In this document: in pieces, positions 9,060 through 19,384 of the stretch
How the letters are laid out: each line of letters begins with the position of its first letter
Numbering within the stretch: the stretch's first letter is position 1
Assembly (NCBI RefSeq): GCF_016908515.1
Contig: NZ_JAFBEA010000005.1
Span: forward strand, 124,001 to 188,000
Direction: 5' to 3'
DNA from: Virgibacillus halotolerans
GTDB taxonomy: Bacteria > Bacillota > Bacilli > Bacillales > Amphibacillaceae
Length of the DNA: 64,000 bases
Made by a program: the position numbers and the translations under genes
The notes under the pieces: generated by a model
Seen by the model: the letters and a program-made list of their open reading frames with translations, nothing else
What the model was told of the DNA's origin: nothing
The model's database searches: none

Positions 9060-9187
9060 GAGCGGAAGAAATATACGGAGACTCCTGCAGGAAAAGCGTA
9101 GTCGCTGAGACCCCGCAAGAAAAGTGGGTTCCTTTTCTGAGGAGACTCAGTGCAAGCCTGCGGAAAGCGTAGTGTATTTCTGGAGCG
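9060..9187 (-). repeat. Dispersed intergenic repeat, copy B (inverted)
   Basis: Begins GAGCGGAAGAAATA and runs GAGACTCCTGCAGGAAAAGC, GAGACCCCGC, to GCGGAAAGCGTAGTG and TTCTGGAGCG. It is the reverse-complement counterpart of copy A, 120 bases away, so the pair could form a large stem in RNA. Confidence 0.8.
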
Positions 9188-9301
9188 CCTGTTATTAAAT
9201 ACGCTCATTATTTATATACTTTTGTATGAAAACACTTGTTAATTTTTCATGATAGATGGTGGCTCGCGCTCTAGGCAAGCCATGATGGTTTCTTAACTGC
9301 T

Positions 9302-9339
9302 AAAAAAGCGAACAGCACCAGGCTCTGTTCGCTTTTTTA
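9302..9339. terminator. Bidirectional terminator at the end of the rbs operon
   Basis: AAAAAAGCGAACAG-loop-CTGTTCGCTTTTTT: a 14-base arm hairpin with A and T tracts on both sides, just after the rbsB stop. Confidence 0.9.
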
Positions 9340-9345
9340 TAAATT

Positions 9346-10290
9346 TTATTTTGTTACCATTTGTAAATCAACAGGGATAAAATCATCAACCTCTTCCCCG
9401 TTCGCAACTTTCCCAGCGGCTTCTATCGCACTTTCACCAATAAGCTCAGGTTGTTGCGCAATGGTTGCATCCATTCTCCCATCTTCCACTGCACTTACTG
9501 CATCATCTGTTGCATCAAAACCAACTACGACGACATCATCAAGCATACTTTTCCCTTCCAATGCTTCTATTGCACCAAGTGCCATTTCATCATTATGCGC
9601 AAATACCGCATCAATTTCTCCCTTACTTTGAAGAATATTCTCCATTACAGATAAGCCCTTTGTTCGATCAAAATCAGCAGACTGATTCGCAATAACTTCC
9701 ATATCATCCATTTTATCAATAATATTATGGAAACCTTTTCCACGTTCACGCGTTGCAGAAGCGCCAGAAACACCTTCGATTTCTACTAATTTAGCTTTAT
9801 TATCCAATTGCTTCGCAATAAATTCGCCAGCCATTTCACCACCAGACTCATTGTCAGAAGCAATGTGTGTAACTACTTCTCCTCCCTCCGCACTTCTATC
9901 AACTGTAATTACTGGTATATCTGCGTCATTTGCCAATTCAATTGCAGATGAGACCGCATCCGAATCTACCGGATTGACTAAAAGCACGTCAACTCCTTGT
10001 TGAATTAAATCTTCTATATCACTTAACTGTGTTGATGGATCGTCCTGTGCGTCCGATGTTACGATCTCATACCCTGCTTCCTTTGCCGAATCCTCTGCAC
10101 CATCACGTAATGTTACGAAAAATGGATTGTTTAATGTTGAAACAGAAAGACCGATCTTTATATTATTATCTTTTCCGTTCTTATCCCCATCCTCACCATC
10201 TTTTGATGTTCCAGGTGCATCAGTTGAACACGCTGTCAAAACTACAAATAATATTGCAACCATACTACAGACCTTTAACCATTTATTCAT
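9346..10290 (-). CDS. rbsB: D-ribose ABC transporter substrate-binding lipoprotein
   Basis: Extracellular sugar-binding lipoprotein that delivers ribose to RbsAC. About 314 residues from the ATG at 10290, chosen because GGGAGG sits 6 bases upstream; the in-frame ATG at 10305 lies at the Shine-Dalgarno itself. Lipobox LTAC near residue 20, then a low-complexity acidic linker. Periplasmic-binding-protein type 4 fold motifs are visible: IGLSVSTLNNPFF, DVLLVNPVDSDAVSSAIE near residue 105, and VFAHNDEMALGAIEAL near 230. Last gene of the ribose operon. Confidence 0.96.
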   Translation of the reverse strand: MNKWLKVCSMVAILFVVLTACSTDAPGTSKDGEDGDKNGKDNNIKIGLSVSTLNNPFFVTLRDGAEDSAKEAGYEIVTSDAQDDPSTQLSDIEDLIQQGVDVLLVNPVDSDAVSSAIELANDADIPVITVDRSAEGGEVVTHIASDNESGGEMAGEFIAKQLDNKAKLVEIEGVSGASATRERGKGFHNIIDKMDDMEVIANQSADFDRTKGLSVMENILQSKGEIDAVFAHNDEMALGAIEALEGKSMLDDVVVVGFDATDDAVSAVEDGRMDATIAQQPELIGESAIEAAGKVANGEEVDDFIPVDLQMVTK

Positions 10291-10342
10291 TTCTATTCCT
10301 CCCAAAATTATATTATTTCATCAATACGAAACTACTATTCTT

Positions 10343-11278
10343 TTATTTGGAACGACGATCAAGCATAACTGCTAGTAAAATAACGCCACCCTTAACGATT
10401 TGCTGATAAAATGAGGATACGTTTAATAGATTTAGTCCATTATCAATTACGCCAATAATCAATGCACCAATCAATGTTCCTACAATTCTTCCCCGACCAC
10501 CAGCCAAACTTGTTCCACCAATAACAACAGCTGCAATCGCATCAAGTTCATACATACTCCCTGCTGTTGGCTGTGCAGAGTTCAAGCGACTTGTAATAAT
10601 AATCCCTGCTAACACGGATAGCATACCTGTAAGTGAGTATACCCAGATTTTCACACGATCCGCTTTAATTCCAGATAGTGTAGATGCCTCTTCATTACCA
10701 CCAACTGCATAAACCTGACGTCCAAATACTGTATTCCTTAGAATAAAAAACAAAATAACGAAAATAATCAACATTAATATGACTGGAAATGGAATGCCAA
10801 ATACATACCCTTTACCAATCATTTCAAATGTGAAGCTATCTGATAAACCTGTTATGGGTTTCCCATCCGTATAAACTAAAGTTACACCACGGAAAATAGT
10901 CATTGTAGCAAGCGTTGCAATGAATGGTGCAACTTTTCCCTTTGTAATGATAATCCCATTTATCGCACCCAATGCAAGTCCAATTAGCAAACCAATGAAG
11001 ACTGCTAGGAGTGGATCCATTCCACTTGTTAATAATCCAGCTGTTAGTGCACTACCCAACGCCAGAAGGGAACCGACGGATAAATCAATTCCAGCGGTTA
11101 GTATAACAAAAGTCATACCGAATGCGATGAGCGCATTGACAGATACTTGCCTGAGCAAATTAAATATGTTGCTTAGTGTAAAGAAATTATCACTCAAAAC
11201 ACCCAAAATAACCATAATAACAATTAATCCTATTAAGGGGCCGATTTTTGCCATGTTACGTGTTAGAAATTGCTTCAT
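10343..11278 (-). CDS. rbsC: Ribose ABC transporter permease
   Basis: Integral membrane permease of the BPD_transp_2 family, 311 residues with about nine hydrophobic segments. Family signatures: [17 protein letters not shown] near residue 58, the AAAT-type loop [20 protein letters not shown] near 100, and [20 protein letters not shown] near 250. Its ATG overlaps the rbsA stop by four bases (ATGA), a sign of coupled translation. Confidence 0.96.
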   Translation of the reverse strand: MKQFLTRNMAKIGPLIGLIVIMVILGVLSDNFFTLSNIFNLLRQVSVNALIAFGMTFVILTAGIDLSVGSLLALGSALTAGLLTSGMDPLLAVFIGLLIGLALGAINGIIITKGKVAPFIATLATMTIFRGVTLVYTDGKPITGLSDSFTFEMIGKGYVFGIPFPVILMLIIFVILFFILRNTVFGRQVYAVGGNEEASTLSGIKADRVKIWVYSLTGMLSVLAGIIITSRLNSAQPTAGSMYELDAIAAVVIGGTSLAGGRGRIVGTLIGALIIGVIDNGLNLLNVSSFYQQIVKGGVILLAVMLDRRSK

Positions 11279-12783
11279 GATTTACTTCCTCCTGTCGCAG
11301 CGGTCATGACATTTTCTTGGTTTGCTTCATCACGATTTAAGAATGCTGTAATTTCCCCTTCGTGCATAACCATGATTCGATCGCTTACACCAAGCACTTC
11401 TGGGAGCTCGGATGAAACCATGATGATGCCAACGCCGTTTTTTGTAAGTTCATTCATAATCGTATAGATTTCTTTTTTAGCACCGATATCCACACCTCTT
11501 GTCGGCTCATCTAGGATAAGTACTTTCGGTTCAATCCCTAACCATTTTGCGATGACCACCTTTTGCTGGTTTCCACCACTTAATGATTTGACATCCTGTT
11601 CACCGCCTGTTGCACGAACTTGAAGCCTTTCAATCAAATCCATCACCATTTTATTTTCCTTGGAATTTGAAATCACACCATTATTTGACACCGTTTTCAA
11701 ATTGGTTAATGCAATATTTTCGCGAATTGATGCCTCTAAAACCAATCCCTTTGCCTTTCGATCTTCTGTTATAAATCCAATTCCCATTTTCACTGCGTCT
11801 CTTGGATGTTTAATTGATACATTTTCACCATTCAATTTAATGGTGCCGCTATCTTTTCTATGGAAACCAAAAATAACTTCCATTACTTCTGACCTTCCAG
11901 CGCCCATCAACCCAGCTACACCTAAGACCTCCCCTTCCTTCACATCAAAGCTAATATTTTTGAATAAACCCTTACGTTCTAAGTTCTCCACCTCAAAAAT
12001 AACTTCTCCTATTTGATGTTGTCTTTCCGGGAAGCGCTGTCCTAGTTCACGACCAACCATCATTTTCACAATTGCTTCAAAGGAAGTATCTGCAATATTT
12101 TCTGTTCCAATATATTGACCATCACGTAATATTGTAATCCTATCGCAAATTTTGAAAATCTCTTCCATACGATGGGAAATATAAATAATGCTAACACCTT
12201 GTTTTTTTAGTGAATCCACCACCTTGAACAGACTTTCGATTTCGCGGTCCGTTAAAGCTGCAGTAGGTTCATCCATTACGATTAATTCCGCATTCGTAGC
12301 CAATGCACGAGCAATTTCTATCATTTGTTGTTTTCCGACTGAAAGATTTCCAGCCGTTTCATCAGGATGAATATTTGTCACACCCAACCTTTTCAAACTC
12401 TCTATCGTTTGTTTTTTCATCGCAACCATATTCATTATTCCTGTTTTACCGTAGGTCAGTTCTTTTCCAAGAAACATATTTTGCGAAACAGTCAAATGCG
12501 GGATAATATTCAATTCCTGATGAATAACAATTATCCCTTTTTCCTCGGCCTCTTTCGGATTAGTGAACGTAGTTTCTTTGCCATTTACCTTTACTACACC
12601 GGCATCCTTCTGATGGATACCTGTTAATACTTTTACAAGTGTCGATTTACCTGCACCATTTTCGCCCATCAATGCGTGTATCTCACCATGTTCCACTGCA
12701 AAATGAACTTGTTTTAACACTTGATTTCCGGAAAAAGATTTATCAATATTCGTCATTTCGATAAAAGGGGTTATTTTACCCAA
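11275..12783 (-). CDS. rbsA: Ribose ABC transporter ATP-binding protein
   Basis: Tandem-ATPase subunit of the ribose importer. I place the start at the TTG at 12783, since AGAGGTGAGG lies just upstream; an ATG at 12816 has no site and would add an atypical N-terminus. That gives about 502 residues. Two ABC domains: first Walker [10 protein letters not shown], signature LSVGKQQM and Walker B LIVMDEPT; second domain with degenerate P-loop GLMGAGRSE, signature LSGGNQQK and [13 protein letters not shown]. Such an unequal pair is normal for the family. Confidence 0.94.
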   Translation of the reverse strand: MGKITPFIEMTNIDKSFSGNQVLKQVHFAVEHGEIHALMGENGAGKSTLVKVLTGIHQKDAGVVKVNGKETTFTNPKEAEEKGIIVIHQELNIIPHLTVSQNMFLGKELTYGKTGIMNMVAMKKQTIESLKRLGVTNIHPDETAGNLSVGKQQMIEIARALATNAELIVMDEPTAALTDREIESLFKVVDSLKKQGVSIIYISHRMEEIFKICDRITILRDGQYIGTENIADTSFEAIVKMMVGRELGQRFPERQHQIGEVIFEVENLERKGLFKNISFDVKEGEVLGVAGLMGAGRSEVMEVIFGFHRKDSGTIKLNGENVSIKHPRDAVKMGIGFITEDRKAKGLVLEASIRENIALTNLKTVSNNGVISNSKENKMVMDLIERLQVRATGGEQDVKSLSGGNQQKVVIAKWLGIEPKVLILDEPTRGVDIGAKKEIYTIMNELTKNGVGIIMVSSELPEVLGVSDRIMVMHEGEITAFLNRDEANQENVMTAATGGSKS

Positions 12784-12886
12784 CTTCCTCACCTCTTTCT
12801 TTAGAAAAATTGGCATTCACCAGCCTTTGGGCAAATTGCCTTCGTTGCACTTATGCAGTAAGAAAGTAGTTATTCTTTTTTAACTG

Positions 12887-13282
12887 CTAAAAAATTACAC
12901 CTGCATGCAGAATGACGTTCGCATAAGGAGTTGCTTCTCCAGTACGGATGATAGCTTTTGCTTCTTTTAGTTTACTTTTCAATTCTTGATGTGGGATATA
13001 CGTGATTGGAATATTATTGTATTGCCCCTTGGTTTCATTGTGTAATGATTGGTTGGTATCCTTCATTTCATTTGCTAACGTCATTTTTTCCAATTCCATA
13101 TCTGTGGTTACTGCTTTCAATACAGAGGTGAAACTGGGTGTACCTATCGTAAGTGATACATCAATACATCGTGTATCCTCAGGTATAGGCAATCCACAAT
13201 CCGCAATAATCACTGTATCTGTATGACCAAGCCTGGCGAGTACTGCGGCAATATCTCGATTCAGTATCCCTGACTTTTTCAT
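12887..13282 (-). CDS. rbsD: D-ribose pyranase
   Basis: Cytoplasmic RbsD/FucU-type mutarotase that converts beta-pyranose to beta-furanose ribose, the form used by ribokinase. 131 residues, normal length. N-terminal motif LARLGHTDTVIIADCGLPIP carries the conserved active-site His at about residue 20. The ATG overlaps the rbsK stop by four bases. About 100 bases separate it from rbsA, including a sequence shared with 18949-19026. Confidence 0.95.
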   Translation of the reverse strand: MKKSGILNRDIAAVLARLGHTDTVIIADCGLPIPEDTRCIDVSLTIGTPSFTSVLKAVTTDMELEKMTLANEMKDTNQSLHNETKGQYNNIPITYIPHQELKSKLKEAKAIIRTGEATPYANVILHAGVIF

Positions 13283-14175
13283 TTTATGTGCTTCCTTTCT
13301 TGAATGAATTGTTCCACCTCTTGTCTTGTTGGCATTCCCCCTTGTGCACCAACCTTTGTAACGGACAATGCAGCTGCTGTATTTGCAAAATCAACAGCCT
13401 CTCGGATTGATGTTCCTCTGCCGATCTCCGTCGCAAGTGCACCATTAAATGTATCTCCTGCTCCGGTTGTATCTTTTACTTTCACATGGTGGCTGGGCAA
13501 AAACTGCTCTGCTCCATCATCATAAAAAGCAACACCGCGTTCCCCTTGCGTTATAATCAGCTTTTCTTGAATGGATTTAAATAATGGGTCATCCTTCATT
13601 GCATCTGCTTCAATTTCATTTGGTGTTAGATAAGCAACACTTGTAAACAATACATCAGGTAAGATTTGATATGGAGCAGGATTCACAATCACTGGCACAT
13701 TGTATTCACTGGCGATTTTCAATGTATGAATAACTGTTTCCATTGGTATCTCCAACTGTAGTAAAAGCACATCACTTTGGCTAATCAGATCCCTGTGCTT
13801 ATCCACTAAATCTGAATCAACATGTTCATTTGCTCCCGGAGCAACAATGATGCGATTATCATCCTCGGATAGGATTATATTCGCTATCCCGGTTGGCTTT
13901 TTCAAATCTGTCATCATACCTTTAACATTAATTCCTTCCGATTTTAAGTGATTCAATAATGTCATGCCAAATGAGTCATTGCCAATGGCACCAATCATGT
14001 TTACATCGGCCCCAAGCCGTGAAGCAGCTATGGCCTGATTTGCCCCTTTTCCACCTGGATAAGTTGCAAATTCATTTCCAAGAACTGTCTCTCCCTGCAT
14101 TGGCATTTTCATCGTTGTTATCGTTAAATCCATATTGATACTTCCAACGACACAAACAACTGGTTTTTTATTCAT
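13279..14175 (-). CDS. rbsK: Ribokinase
   Basis: PfkB-family kinase that phosphorylates ribose to ribose 5-phosphate. 298 residues, full length. N-terminal GSINMDLTI, substrate motif GGKGANQAIAASRLGA near residue 42 and the C-terminal PfkB signature DTTGAGDTFNGAL near 235 with the catalytic Asp. Overlaps rbsR by 8 bases and rbsD by 4. Confidence 0.96.
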   Translation of the reverse strand: MNKKPVVCVVGSINMDLTITTMKMPMQGETVLGNEFATYPGGKGANQAIAASRLGADVNMIGAIGNDSFGMTLLNHLKSEGINVKGMMTDLKKPTGIANIILSEDDNRIIVAPGANEHVDSDLVDKHRDLISQSDVLLLQLEIPMETVIHTLKIASEYNVPVIVNPAPYQILPDVLFTSVAYLTPNEIEADAMKDDPLFKSIQEKLIITQGERGVAFYDDGAEQFLPSHHVKVKDTTGAGDTFNGALATEIGRGTSIREAVDFANTAAALSVTKVGAQGGMPTRQEVEQFIQERKHIK

Positions 14176-15166
14176 TCATGTCCCTCTTTCGTTTGGTTGA
14201 TTGTCTTTCTACTAATTGTACTGAGAATGCTTCATTCTTTCTTGACAATTTTTGATCATTTATTTGCTCGATAAGCATTTCAGCTGCCCGTGCCCCCATA
14301 TCATAAATAGGTTGTTCCATTGTTGTCAGTGATGGGGTTGCCATCTCTCCCATTGTGATCCCATCAAATGCGATAACTGATAAGTCATTTGGCACATGTA
14401 TTCCTAATGATTCTGCCGCTTTCATCGCGCCAATACCCATCACATCATTTGCTGCAAAAATGCCATCTAGTTCTGGATGGTTCATAAGTAATTCCGTTGC
14501 AACATCCTTCGCTTTTTGCAAGTTAAATGACCCTGAAGCAACATAACTGGGCAAAAACCAATCTTCATCACTAACAATATCCAAATATCCTTGCAGGCGA
14601 TTCTTTGCGTTGCTTGCATTTATCGGACCGCTTATATGTGCAATTCGCTGACAGCCCAGTCCTATTAAGTATTCTGTTGCTTTTCTTGCACCTTGGTAAT
14701 TGTCCACCGTCACAGTCGATAATTCGGAACTAAAAATCCGATCGAGTGCGATAACAGGTACATTGATTCTTTTAAGTGATTCCGCAGTAATCGTACTGGA
14801 AACAATAATAATCCCGTCTACCGATTTTTGTTGAAGTGCATCCATATAGGTAAGCACCTTCTCCAAATTATCATCGGTATTACAGAGGACAAATGTGTAA
14901 TCGTTCTTGTTTGTGATATCCTCTACTGCCCTAGCAAGCTCAGGGAAGAATGGGTTCATTATATCTGGTACAAATAATGCAATCATTTTGGAACGCCCCT
15001 TAAAAAGGGCACGTGCTACATCATTTGGCCGATAATTCAATTGTTCAATTGCTTGGTCCACACGCTTTTTCGTGTCAACATTCACGTAACCATTACTATT
15101 TAGTACTCTGGATACTGTCGCAACAGATACACCAGCAACTTTGGCAACATCTTTAATGGTGGCCAT
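14168..15166 (-). CDS. rbsR: LacI-family ribose operon repressor
   Basis: DNA-binding repressor, 332 residues: N-terminal LacI helix-turn-helix (TIKDVAKVAGVSVATVSRVL), hinge, then a periplasmic-binding-like ligand domain (MIALFVPDIMNPFF, GIFAANDVMGIGAMKA). First gene of the operon rbsRKDACB, so it is autoregulated. A 20-base palindrome just downstream of the -10 element is its likely operator. Confidence 0.95.
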   Translation of the reverse strand: MATIKDVAKVAGVSVATVSRVLNSNGYVNVDTKKRVDQAIEQLNYRPNDVARALFKGRSKMIALFVPDIMNPFFPELARAVEDITNKNDYTFVLCNTDDNLEKVLTYMDALQQKSVDGIIIVSSTITAESLKRINVPVIALDRIFSSELSTVTVDNYQGARKATEYLIGLGCQRIAHISGPINASNAKNRLQGYLDIVSDEDWFLPSYVASGSFNLQKAKDVATELLMNHPELDGIFAANDVMGIGAMKAAESLGIHVPNDLSVIAFDGITMGEMATPSLTTMEQPIYDMGARAAEMLIEQINDQKLSRKNEAFSVQLVERQSTKRKRDMNE

Positions 15167-15223
15167 TTACAATCACTCTTTCATTTCCCAATAGTTTCAT
15201 ATATATTTTTAAATAATGATGCT

Positions 15224-15243
15224 ATATGTAACCCGTTACATAT
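15224..15243. promoter_or_regulatory. Probable RbsR operator
   Basis: Perfect palindrome ATATGTAACCCGTTACATAT: two 9-base arms around a CC centre. It sits directly downstream of the -10 box of the rbs promoter, where a LacI-family repressor would block transcription. Confidence 0.85.
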
Positions 15244-15244
15244 A

Positions 15245-15273
15245 ATGATAAAACGTTTTCAATACGCTGTCAA
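15245..15273 (-). promoter_or_regulatory. rbs operon promoter with embedded cre site
   Basis: Minus strand TTGACA (15268-15273), 17-base spacer, TATCAT (15245-15250). The spacer contains TGAAAACGTTTTAT (15248-15261), matching 12 of 14 positions of the CcpA consensus TGWAANCGNTNWCA. This predicts carbon catabolite repression on top of RbsR control. Confidence 0.8.
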
Positions 15274-15491
15274 GGTTATATTTTTTAAAAACTTAATTGT
15301 CACCAAGCTTTTGGATGACAGCCTTAGTTACACTTATACTGGTTTCCCATGAAAGTTATACTTTCCTATCAGTGTAAACTCAGCCTAATGCTTTCCTATA
15401 CCTCAAAATAAGCTCTTGCATTAGCTTATATTTTCAAACCTGCCAGACTTGCTATATAATGAAACTTTATAATGAATGATAGGAGTAGTGA

Positions 15492-16373
15492 ATGATAATG
15501 TCTAATAATATAAATGATAACAATCGCAGTCGTTTATTAATCAAATGTCCTGATGGACCTGGTATTGTGGCAGCAATTTCAAAATTCTTATTTGATCACG
15601 ATGCAAATATTATCGAATCAAGCCAGTATACAAGCGATCCCGAAGGCGGAACGTTCTTTATCCGGATTGAGTTTCACTGTGAAGGACTTTTGGAAAAACG
15701 TGTTGAAATGGAAAACAACTTTGCGACACTTGCATCAACGTTTTCAATGGATTATCGTTTTTCCTATGCTAACGATAGAAAGCGGACAGCTATTTTCGTT
15801 TCAAAAGAACCATATTGTCTGATGGAGCTGTTATGGGAATGGCAAAGTGGTGATTTAGAAACAGATATTGTTGTTGTCATCAGCAATCATGAATCTGCAA
15901 GAAGTATTGTTGAATCGCTGGGAATTCCTTTTCATTATATACCAGCGAATAAGGATATTCGTAAGCAAGTAGAAGCGGAACAGATCGATCTAATGAAGAA
16001 ATATCAGGTTGATTTACTCGTCCTTGCCCGTTATATGCAAATTTTAACGCCGGAATTTGTTGACCATTTTCCCGATCAAATTATCAATATTCATCACTCG
16101 TTTCTTCCGGCGTTTATTGGTGCACGGCCATACGAGCGGGCATATGACCGCGGTGTAAAGCTAATCGGGGCAACGTCACATTATGTAACAAATGATTTGG
16201 ATGAAGGTCCGATTATTGAACAGGACATTGAGCGCGTCGATCATCGTGATCATGTCACTGATTTAAAGAAGATCGGTCGGAAGGTAGAACGACGCGTTCT
16301 GGCACGTGCCGTTAAATGGCACCTGGAAGATCGCATCATTGTCCAAGACAATAAAACAATTGTATTTCATTAA
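15492..16373 (+). CDS. purU: Formyltetrahydrofolate deformylase
   Basis: Hydrolyses 10-formyl-THF to formate and THF, balancing one-carbon pools for purine synthesis; cytoplasmic. 293 residues. N-terminal ACT domain (LIKCPDGPGIVAAISKFL) and C-terminal formyltransferase domain with NIHHSFLPAF and GATSHYVTNDLDEGPII, which carry the His and Asp of the active site. AGGAG lies 6 bases before the ATG at 15492. A weak promoter with TATAAT at 15455-15460 precedes it. Monocistronic; a formyl-THF role fits the nearby purine salvage genes. Confidence 0.96.
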   Translation: MIMSNNINDNNRSRLLIKCPDGPGIVAAISKFLFDHDANIIESSQYTSDPEGGTFFIRIEFHCEGLLEKRVEMENNFATLASTFSMDYRFSYANDRKRTAIFVSKEPYCLMELLWEWQSGDLETDIVVVISNHESARSIVESLGIPFHYIPANKDIRKQVEAEQIDLMKKYQVDLLVLARYMQILTPEFVDHFPDQIINIHHSFLPAFIGARPYERAYDRGVKLIGATSHYVTNDLDEGPIIEQDIERVDHRDHVTDLKKIGRKVERRVLARAVKWHLEDRIIVQDNKTIVFH

Positions 16374-16455
16374 TAAGAGAAGGCTGTTTTCGTAAGTTTT
16401 GTTGCTTTTTAATCCTATCATTTGATAGATACTGCGACGTAAGAGCTTGTTAATT

Positions 16456-16639
16456 TCCGCTCCGGGCAGTCGCTTTCCGCGGGTGCCCCGGCAAGGGGTA
16501 TGTCGACGTTACCCACAAAGAGCGGTTTTAGTCGACCTTCATCAATGCTTCCTGCGGGATTTTCAGTTGGGACTGCGCTAACTCGTCCCACCATAAAGAC
16601 TTGTTGCTTTTCCCGCTGGAGTCGACTGCCCTCCGCTCC
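16456..16639 (+). repeat. Dispersed intergenic repeat, copy C
   Basis: About 184 bases, the longest copy: CAGTCGCTTTCCGCGGG at the left, TTGCTTTTCCCGCTGGAGTC and CCTCCGCTCC at the right. The ends match copy A; the middle has extra sequence. Confidence 0.78.
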
Positions 16640-16785
16640 AATCAACTATCTGAAATAGGGGGCCGGCTTGTTATCTTTGCGACATTATTACTAACAGACA
16701 GGTGCATTAAACGCCCAGCTTCAGACGTGACTAAAAGACTTCTTCTTTTATAAAGCAATTGAAAATGGTATAACATCCATACACT

Positions 16786-16910
16786 AGCGGAAGAAATACA
16801 CGTAGACTCCTGCGGGAAAGCGAAGACGATGAGACCCCACAATGAGCGTTCTTTGCGAACGAGGAGGCTCAGCGCGAGCCCGCGGAAAGCGTAGTGTGTT
16901 TCCGGAGCGG
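16786..16910 (-). repeat. Dispersed intergenic repeat, copy D (inverted)
   Basis: Starts AGCGGAAGAAATACACG, then GACTCCTGCGGGAAAGC, GAGACCCC, and ends GCGGAAAGCGTAGTGTG and TTCCGGAGCGG. It matches copy B and is inverted relative to copy C, about 150 bases away. Confidence 0.78.
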
Positions 16911-16973
16911 TATGTTACCTCCCAGTCTATAGATTTTGTGTCACAAAAACGTTTTTTGAGAAAAGAGCCTAAT

Positions 16974-17019
16974 AAAAAAAACGGATGATATGCGCAACTG
17001 CTATCATCCGTTTTTTTAT
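16974..17019. terminator. Bidirectional terminator after pbuX
   Basis: A-tract, ACGGATGATA-loop-TATCATCCGT, T-tract. A 10-base perfect stem just beyond the pbuX stop on the minus strand. Confidence 0.9.
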
Positions 17020-17039
17020 CCTATTTGATTCTGAATTCC

Positions 17040-18922
<1,883 letters not shown>

Positions 18923-19027
18923 CTATTTTTTGATTTCAGAAAAAATCGGTATTCGCCAAGTTTTAGGTGAATGCCCGCATTGTACTGATGCAGAAAGAAA
19001 TAGGCACATACTTTCTTTACTGCCAAT

Positions 19028-19220
19028 AAAAAAAGGCCACAAAATTTGCTTCCACTCTACTATGAGAGAAACAATATTTTTCAGGCCAGAAAAATACAGA
19101 ATAAACTGAATTATATACATCACCAAAAAGGCAATTATACATCCAATTGTTCCGCTCATAGTCAGTCCATTTACGGTAGACCGGTAGAAACTTGCAGACC
19201 TTATTTCTGCGATTATATGA
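19028..19220 (-). promoter_or_regulatory. Purine (guanine-class) riboswitch with terminator
   Basis: Aptamer on the minus strand at 19156-19220: TCATATAATCGC, GTTTCTACCGG, CCGTAAAT and GACTATGA, the conserved purine core. The specificity position is C (GACTATG rather than GATTATG), indicating guanine/hypoxanthine rather than adenine. The terminator at 19028-19088 pairs GGCC...GGCC around a long stem and ends in TTTTTTT. A TATACT -10 lies at 19244-19249 with TTGTAA 16 bases further upstream. High guanine should terminate xpt-pbuX transcription. Confidence 0.95.
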
Positions 19221-19327
19221 TCATATAAAATTATAATGTTATTAGTATAGCACTTCGCCACTCGATTACAACCCCATAATGAATTAAAAAATCTTTCAAA
19301 AAAGTCGGTTTAAAACATAGGAACATA

Positions 19328-19363
19328 AAGAAGGGGAAGCATCTTCGTAGATGCTTCCCCTCT
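19328..19363 (-). terminator. Terminator after the LysM/3D gene
   Basis: Hairpin AGGGGAAGCATC-loop-GATGCTTCCCCT followed on the minus strand by a TTCTTTA tail, about 20 bases beyond the stop. Confidence 0.85.
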
Positions 19364-19384
19364 TATATATTTGAAGTTGTTATA

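Larger units (their letters stand above)
8712..9345. other. Intergenic stretch between metC and rbsB
   Basis: About 630 bases without a convincing gene. It holds an inverted pair of a dispersed repeat (8824-8940 and 9060-9187) and a bidirectional terminator at 9302-9339. Short reading frames here fall inside the repeats and lack ribosome sites. Confidence 0.8.
16374..17039. other. Intergenic stretch between purU and pbuX
   Basis: About 670 bases with no supportable gene. It contains a second inverted pair of the dispersed repeat (16456-16639, 16786-16910) and the pbuX terminator. Reading frames of 60-75 codons here are repeat-derived. Confidence 0.8.

Noticed and set aside
16418-16645. 75-codon minus-strand frame.
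   Set aside because: Lies across dispersed repeat copy C, has no ribosome site and no recognisable protein pattern. The same applies to frames at 8737-8958 and 9014-9208.
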